A DNA stretch of 64,000 nucleotides from Robiginitalea sediminis. Lineage in GTDB: Bacteria > Bacteroidota > Bacteroidia > Flavobacteriales > Flavobacteriaceae. The stretch is from NCBI RefSeq assembly GCF_002198115.1, contig NZ_NGNR01000003.1, positions 305,546 through 369,545 of the forward strand, in the 5' to 3' direction. The notes below the pieces were generated by a model, which saw nothing but the letters and a program-made list of their open reading frames with translations, was not told where the DNA came from and ran no database searches. The first letter of the stretch is position 1. Each line of letters opens with the position of its first letter. The translations under genes were made by a program, and so were the position numbers. Below are positions 59,611-64,000 of the stretch, in pieces.

Positions 59611-60090
59611 ATGGAATTTAAATTAGACTCATTGCATTGGAGTATCCTGGGGGCACTGCAGAAAAATGCCCGGGCCTCCCTGACGGGTATCGGCCGCGCT
59701 ATAGGGCTTACTCCGCCTGCTGTAGCGGAGCGCGTTAAGCGGATGGAGGACCTCGGGGTTATTGAGGGGTACTGGACCTCTGTTTCCCATACCAGCGCGG
59801 GGTACCAGCTTAAGGCAATCATTACCCTCCGGGCGTTCATGGGAAAGTTGAAACCGTTCCTGGAGCAGGTACGGTCCCTGGATGAAGTCATCAATTGCTA
59901 CCGCATTACCGGGAACGAGAATATTATTATGGAAGTGGTATTGCGGGACCAGTTCCACCTGGAACGCTTTATCGACAGGCTCATCCAGTACGGTGAAACC
60001 AGGACGCACATCATTTTATCGGAAGTGGTGTCTAATGCGCCTATAAAGCCCTTTTGGGAAAAGGATTCGAAGCGGGAAGGCAGGCTTTAG
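59611..60090 (+). CDS. Lrp/AsnC-family transcriptional regulator
   Basis: 159 aa. N-terminal helix-turn-helix (LDSLHWSILGALQKNARASL, GLTPPAVAERVKRMEDLGVI) and C-terminal RAM/ligand-binding domain (AIITLRAFMGKLKPFLEQV...SLDEVINCYRITGNENIIMEV). Such proteins sense amino acids. The nearest possible target is icmF or the convergent small gene, but this is only position. Confidence 0.9.
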   Translation: MEFKLDSLHWSILGALQKNARASLTGIGRAIGLTPPAVAERVKRMEDLGVIEGYWTSVSHTSAGYQLKAIITLRAFMGKLKPFLEQVRSLDEVINCYRITGNENIIMEVVLRDQFHLERFIDRLIQYGETRTHIILSEVVSNAPIKPFWEKDSKREGRL

Positions 60091-60189
60091 GGCGTTTTCG
60101 CTATCTTAGTGTATGTCCCCGGAAGCGATCCGTGCCGGGTCTCTCGGCGGGCCGAACAGATTGGCCGGATTTTTGATGGATACCCAAGT

Positions 60190-61641
60190 ATGAAAAAACC
60201 ATTCCTACTCCTCTGCCTCCTGGCCTTAGGGTTTACTCCCGCCGGTGCCCAGGAAATGACCCTTTCCAAAGGATATGTAATGGACAGCCTGCCGCTTGCC
60301 GATTCGGTGGGTAGCCGCCTGAGCCTGTATCTGCCTTCCCATTTCGAGCCGGCTGGAAAATGGCCCTTGCTTTTTATGGTAGAAACCGACGGAGACACCT
60401 ACCAGTCCATGCGGTATATGAAAAACGCCGCCGAGCGTAACGGCTATGTCCTGGCTACCTCCAAGGCCCTGTCGGACAGCCTGTCGCTGACCCAGAAAGT
60501 GTTGTATTTTGGGAAAAGCCTTGAGGTCCTGACCGCTTTGCTGCCCCTGGACCTGAACCGGATTTATGTAAGCGGGTACGGGAACGGCGGGGAGTTGGCG
60601 ACCCTCTTGCCCAGCCTGATCCCACGCGTACGCGGGGTGCTGTTGCTGGGTTCCGGCCTGCCCAACTGGGAACTGGTGCGCCCGCGTTCCCGTTTTCATT
60701 TTGTAGGGGTCATAGGCCGGTCCGATTTCCGCTACCTCAATATGCTCGATGGGGAAGAACTACTCGATAACCGGAAGGTGCCCAACCATGTGCTTTACTT
60801 CGAAGGGGGGGAACGCCGTCCGGAAGACGCCCTGGTGGACCGGGGGGTGAATGTCCTGACCCTTATGGGGATGGCAGGAGGGCATGTGGCCAGGGATTCG
60901 GCCCTGATTGAGCGCTCCCGCGCCTCCTTTACAACTTACGTCAGCCAGCTCTGGCAGGCGGGTTCCTTCCTGCTGGCATACGACCAGCTGGAAGAGGCCA
61001 TTGCCTTGCTGGACCCCCTTACCGATACCCGGGAGTTAAAGGCCATGGAGCGGGACCTGCGGCGGGAAGCGGGGTTTAAGGTGCAGAAACGCGATGCTGG
61101 TGCGTTCCAGTTGCGCGAGCGCATCCTGAGGGACGATTTTTCATATTACCTGGAGGAAGATGTTCTGAGTTTTAACCTCGACAACCTGGGGTGGTGGCGC
61201 TATCAGATGGAACAGATCGGGAAGTACAAGGAAAGCCCGAGAATGGAGGAGAAACTCATGGGGATGCGCCTGGAATCCTATGTGAATGCCCTGGTGGATG
61301 AATACATTCGGATTGCACGGACGGCAGAGAACCCGGATGAGGACGGACAAATCCTGTTGCGGATGGTCAAGACCATAACCTCCCCCGCCACCTTTGAGAA
61401 TTACCTGGAACTCATATCCCTTACGGCCAAATATGACGATTTTGGAACCGCGCTGTTTTACCTGGAAGAACTCCTCAAACAGGGGTACGCAGACCGGGAG
61501 GCCCTTTATGCCCTGCCGCATACCGCCCTGCTGCGGATAACCCCGGAATACAATACCCTTATTTCCCAATATCTGAAGGAGGCACGCTACGAGGTGCCCG
61601 AACCCCAGGACGGGGATCCGGACCAGGGTTTCAACAGATAG
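60190..61641 (+). CDS. Esterase-like exported protein lacking the nucleophile Ser
   Basis: 483 aa; start chosen at 60190 because MKKPFLLLCLLALGFTPAGAQ is a clean signal peptide (an in-frame start at 60109 would add 27 residues). The N-terminal ~240 residues have the alpha/beta hydrolase (esterase D-like) pattern: WPLLFMVETDGDTYQSMRY, then the elbow VSGYGNGGELATLLPSL. The usual GxSxG reads GYGNG, so the catalytic Ser is replaced by Gly. GVRLL-like strands and LMGMAGGHVARDSA give the His position. The last ~200 residues are helical and TPR-like (QLEEAIALLDPLTD, EEKLMGMRLESYVNALVDEY). Probably a binding protein, not an enzyme. Confidence 0.7.
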   Translation: MKKPFLLLCLLALGFTPAGAQEMTLSKGYVMDSLPLADSVGSRLSLYLPSHFEPAGKWPLLFMVETDGDTYQSMRYMKNAAERNGYVLATSKALSDSLSLTQKVLYFGKSLEVLTALLPLDLNRIYVSGYGNGGELATLLPSLIPRVRGVLLLGSGLPNWELVRPRSRFHFVGVIGRSDFRYLNMLDGEELLDNRKVPNHVLYFEGGERRPEDALVDRGVNVLTLMGMAGGHVARDSALIERSRASFTTYVSQLWQAGSFLLAYDQLEEAIALLDPLTDTRELKAMERDLRREAGFKVQKRDAGAFQLRERILRDDFSYYLEEDVLSFNLDNLGWWRYQMEQIGKYKESPRMEEKLMGMRLESYVNALVDEYIRIARTAENPDEDGQILLRMVKTITSPATFENYLELISLTAKYDDFGTALFYLEELLKQGYADREALYALPHTALLRITPEYNTLISQYLKEARYEVPEPQDGDPDQGFNR

Positions 61642-61838
61642 GTAACCCACTTTGCCGGCGGAGTGCATCTACCGGTACCCGCCTGGGAGTTTCCCCTCTA
61701 TTTCCATGGGTTTCTGCGGCCCCGAACCATTTTTGTTTGGGAGATTTCCCTGAAGGTGCGATATTTAGGCGTCGAAAGACTATTCGTTAAAACCTTCGCG
61801 GGTACGATCCCCCATTACCCGCCCTTTGGACTTGACCT

Positions 61839-62498
61839 ATGAAACGCACCTATACTGCCATGGCATGCTTTTTGGCGGCGGCGTGCCTCCTGAGCTGCAA
61901 TAATGGAAAACGCTACCACGACAGCCCGGCAAGTACGCCACATATAACGGCCCCGGCAAGGGGTATGGCGGCGGTGAGGGCTTTTCAGGAAAAGATCAAT
62001 GCGGAGTTCCGCGACCCCGATACCTCACCCCTGCCTAACGAGGAGCGGGGAGCGTTTAAAGGACTGGCTTTTTTTGAGGCAGATACCTCCTACCAGGTTT
62101 GGGCGCGTCTGGTCCGCACCCCGGAAGCCCTTCCGTTCGATATGCCTACCACCACAGAGCGCATGACACGGGAACGGCAGTACGGGACCCTGTATTTTGA
62201 GCTTAAGGGCCAGCCTTTTAGCCTGCAGGTCTACCAGAATGTGGACCTGATGCAACAGGAGGGGCTCGAGGACTACCTGTTCCTTCCTTTTACAGATGAA
62301 ACAAACGGAAAGGAGACCTATTCCGGTGGCAGGTACATAGACCTGGTCATCCCGCAGTCGGATTCCATCCTTCTTGATTTTAATACGGCCTACAACCCTT
62401 CTTGTGCATATAACGCCAAGTATTCCTGCCCCATCGTCCCCGAGGTCAACCACCTGGATGCCGAAATCCGGGCCGGGGTCATGAAATACGCGAAATAG
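61839..62498 (+). CDS. DUF1684 lipoprotein
   Basis: 219 aa with a lipobox (CFLAAACLLSCNN, Cys near residue 20). The mature part has the DUF1684 pattern: EKINAEFRDPDTSPLPNEERGAFKGLAFF, YGTLYFELKGQPFSLQVYQN, LEDYLFLPFTDETNGKETYSGGRYIDL, DFNTAYNPSCAYNAKYSCPIVP. The function of this family is unknown. Stands alone, followed by a terminator. Confidence 0.9.
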   Translation: MKRTYTAMACFLAAACLLSCNNGKRYHDSPASTPHITAPARGMAAVRAFQEKINAEFRDPDTSPLPNEERGAFKGLAFFEADTSYQVWARLVRTPEALPFDMPTTTERMTRERQYGTLYFELKGQPFSLQVYQNVDLMQQEGLEDYLFLPFTDETNGKETYSGGRYIDLVIPQSDSILLDFNTAYNPSCAYNAKYSCPIVPEVNHLDAEIRAGVMKYAK

Positions 62499-62530
62499 AA
62501 AACCCCCGGGTGTTCCCGGGGGCCTTCTCC
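62499..62530 (+). terminator. Terminator after the DUF1684 gene
   Basis: AAACCCCCGGG-TGTT-CCCGGGGGCCTT hairpin right after the stop codon. Confidence 0.7.
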
Positions 62531-62568
62531 ATTAACCAAACTAAACAAATGGGCGGCTTTCCGCTCTT

Positions 62569-63612
62569 TTAAAAGGAATATACTGCGGCAACCAGGAAGG
62601 AAGCCAGGCTCTTGGTCGGATCCAGGTCGTTGTTGATAAAAGCATCGTCCGAAGCGTTGTCGAGGCGCAGTTCCGGCTTGATCATCAGGTCGCCGATAGT
62701 CGCGCTTCCGGTGAGGGTCACCGCCAGGACGCTGGAGTCTTCCACCCCGCTTCCTATAGCGCCAAAGTCCCCGGTTTCAGCAAAATACTCTGCCCGAAGG
62801 CCGATGGCAAAATTTTCGGAGGTGCTGTATTGGGGGTAGAGGGCAACCCCTGCAAAGCCCAGGTCATCGTTATCGAAATAGGCGGCATTGATGCCCAGGT
62901 AAAAATCCTCAGTAACATCGAAGCCACCGGTATAGTCCAATTCATACCCACCCTGGCTGTACACAAAATTCAGGTACTGCCCGGAATACCCGAGCTGGGC
63001 CCCTACAGCGTAATCTCCGGTAGGATTGAACTCCGTAAGGTCTGTGGGGTTCATGACCGCCACCATGGCAGACCAGTCGTTGCCCAGGTCAAAATCTGCC
63101 TTGAGCCCCGTGTGGGAGAACGGGCCATACGAAAACAGGTAGGAGGTGCTGTAGTTAAAGTTCGCCGCCGGGGAAATTACTTCGTACCCCAGGAAGGTAT
63201 TCCAGTTTCCGAAGGTGAGGGTCACGCTTTCGGAAACGTTCCAGTACACATAGAGTTGGTTCAGGATGTTGCCGGTCAGGGAATACATGGGGGAGGCGAA
63301 AACGGCATCCGTTCCGCGCGGACCAAAGACCAGGTCGGCCACAAAGCCCACCTTATCCCCTTCGTAGGAGGCGATAACGTTGGCCATACCAAGGGAAAAC
63401 CCGGGAAGGTTAGCAAAAGAGGACCCGGGGGCAATGGCATCCTCGTCGTTGGGGGCGGTCAGGTTTGCCCGGAAATAGGCGTCTACCGTCCCGCTGATGG
63501 TGAATTTTTTGGCTTCGGCCTCTTCCTCCTGGGCTGCCAGGGGAAGGGAAAGCAGAAAACTAAAGGCAATAAGCAGAACTTTTGCGAAATTTGTAAAGGT
63601 GATCGATTTCAT
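62569..63612 (-). CDS. Outer-membrane beta-barrel porin (BBP2-like)
   Basis: 347 aa with a signal peptide (VLLIAFSFLLSLPLAAQ). After an acidic stretch (EEEAEAKK), alternating strands of 10-12 residues follow (FTISGTVDAYFRANL, VGFVADLVFGPRG, SVTLTFGNWNTFLGYEVISP ...) to a C-terminal Phe (FLVAAVYSF), the mark of outer-membrane barrels. I recall such 'porin' genes adjacent to amt in Bacteroidota; here it follows amt on the same strand. Possibly a nitrogen-regulated diffusion channel. Confidence 0.85.
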   Translation of the reverse strand: MKSITFTNFAKVLLIAFSFLLSLPLAAQEEEAEAKKFTISGTVDAYFRANLTAPNDEDAIAPGSSFANLPGFSLGMANVIASYEGDKVGFVADLVFGPRGTDAVFASPMYSLTGNILNQLYVYWNVSESVTLTFGNWNTFLGYEVISPAANFNYSTSYLFSYGPFSHTGLKADFDLGNDWSAMVAVMNPTDLTEFNPTGDYAVGAQLGYSGQYLNFVYSQGGYELDYTGGFDVTEDFYLGINAAYFDNDDLGFAGVALYPQYSTSENFAIGLRAEYFAETGDFGAIGSGVEDSSVLAVTLTGSATIGDLMIKPELRLDNASDDAFINNDLDPTKSLASFLVAAVYSF

Positions 63613-63678
63613 TGTACTTGAGTTTTGCTCCCATTGCGGGAGTGATTGTCTTTAAAGGAGTCAGTGATCGGTTGCTTT

Positions 63679-63713
63679 TAGACGGAGCGTTTGGCAGAAC
63701 GCTCCGTCGTTTT
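63679..63713 (+). terminator. Hairpin between amt and the porin gene
   Basis: GACGGAGCGTT-TGGCAG-AACGCTCCGTC followed on the plus strand by GTTTTTTT. The T-run is on the plus side although both neighbours are on the minus strand; as an RNA hairpin it may still limit read-through from amt. Confidence 0.6.
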
Positions 63714-63725
63714 TTTAAAGCGTCA

Positions 63726-64000
63726 TTAATGCTGGTTCATCCGGAAATCGGCGTAGGCGTCCATTCCGTGCTCGTGCAGGTCCAGACCGTCGAGCTCTTC
63801 TTCCTTGTCCACGCGGATCCCGATAGTTTTCTTAAGGGTGAAAATGATGATGAAGGCGGTCAGGATACAGAATACCCCTGCGGCGCCAACCCCTGCCAGC
63901 TGGTATAGGAATTGGTCTACCCCGGCTTTGTCGCCGAAGATGCCAACCGCCAGGGTTCCCCAGATCCCGCAGATCAGGTGGACCGTTACGGCACCTACGG
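63726..64000 (-). CDS. amt: Ammonium transporter, 5' part cut by window edge
   Basis: The last 90 codons of an Amt-family protein. Visible are the end of the membrane part (HLICGIWGTLAVGIFGD, YQLAGVGAAGVFCILTAFIII) and the cytoplasmic tail IRVDKEEELDGLDLHEHGMD and AYADF, which is characteristic of Amt/AmtB C-termini and is the part that would contact the PII protein. Conducts NH3/NH4+. Fits with the GSII/GSIII pair upstream in this region. Confidence 0.9.
   Translation of the reverse strand, partial: VGAVTVHLICGIWGTLAVGIFGDKAGVDQFLYQLAGVGAAGVFCILTAFIIIFTLKKTIGIRVDKEEELDGLDLHEHGMDAYADFRMNQH

Overview
The window is a piece of chromosome from a member of the Bacteroidota, most likely a high-GC flavobacterium (Robiginitalea-like, by inference). 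Four things support this: Bacteroidota promoter elements (TTG, 19 bp, TAnnTTTG) upstream of purM and the tRNA gene; many signal peptides ending in Gln; a Bacteroides-type conjugation module (TraE-F-G-I-J-K-M-N, RteC, BfmA/MobB-like mobilization proteins); and type II plus type III glutamine synthetases side by side. The two flanks (1-3.8 kb and 41-64 kb) are GC-rich ordinary chromosome. The middle (about 4-41 kb) is visibly more AT-rich and is accessory.

The accessory block is anchored on a tRNA-Arg(ACG) gene (40965-41038, minus strand). Copies of its 3' end recur, all in the same orientation, at 4296, 7337, 7586, 7761 and 13897, with a diverged copy at 9303. Each clear copy has a rho-independent-type hairpin a short distance to its left, which is downstream of the tRNA. 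These copies divide the region into: element 1 (4296-7337, one GH78-type rhamnosidase); about 420 bp of small remnants; element 2 (7761-9303, ArsR-MerTP and a Cys-rich protein); element 3 (9303-13897, TonB receptor, small Cys-rich exported protein, MFS transporter); and a 27-kb integrative and conjugative element (ICE, 13897-40965). Only the ICE has an integrase. Elements 1-3 share end sequences with it or with each other and look like cis-mobilizable passengers stacked by repeated integration at the tRNA.

The ICE has cargo at both ends. At the far end are a predicted papain/C39-like protease with a 62-aa partner, an exported proteasome-fold protein with a predicted N-terminal Thr, and a UvrD-type helicase with an inserted nuclease-like domain. 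At the tRNA end are a PD-(D/E)XK-like protein, a type IIG restriction-modification enzyme and the IntDOT-like integrase. The core between them holds SSB, RadC-like, BfmA/MobB and coupling protein (plus strand), then the convergent traN-to-traE operon, a DnaC-like ATPase with a probable replication partner, an excisionase-type HTH protein and RteC.

The right chromosomal flank carries apt, a tiny conserved protein, a BlaI/M56 sensor pair, a Ca2+/cation antiporter, divergent GSII and GSIII, purM, a Rieske protein with an unusual ApbE-like protein, prfA-pyrF, purU, the fused acyl-CoA mutase icmF, an Lrp regulator, an esterase-like protein with no nucleophile, a DUF1684 lipoprotein, an outer-membrane porin and the end of an ammonium transporter gene. 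Nitrogen and one-carbon/purine metabolism recur here (GSII, GSIII, Amt, PurM, PurU, Apt). The left flank has an S9 peptidase cut by the window edge, a membrane-bound AraC-type regulator and an exported protein of unknown function.
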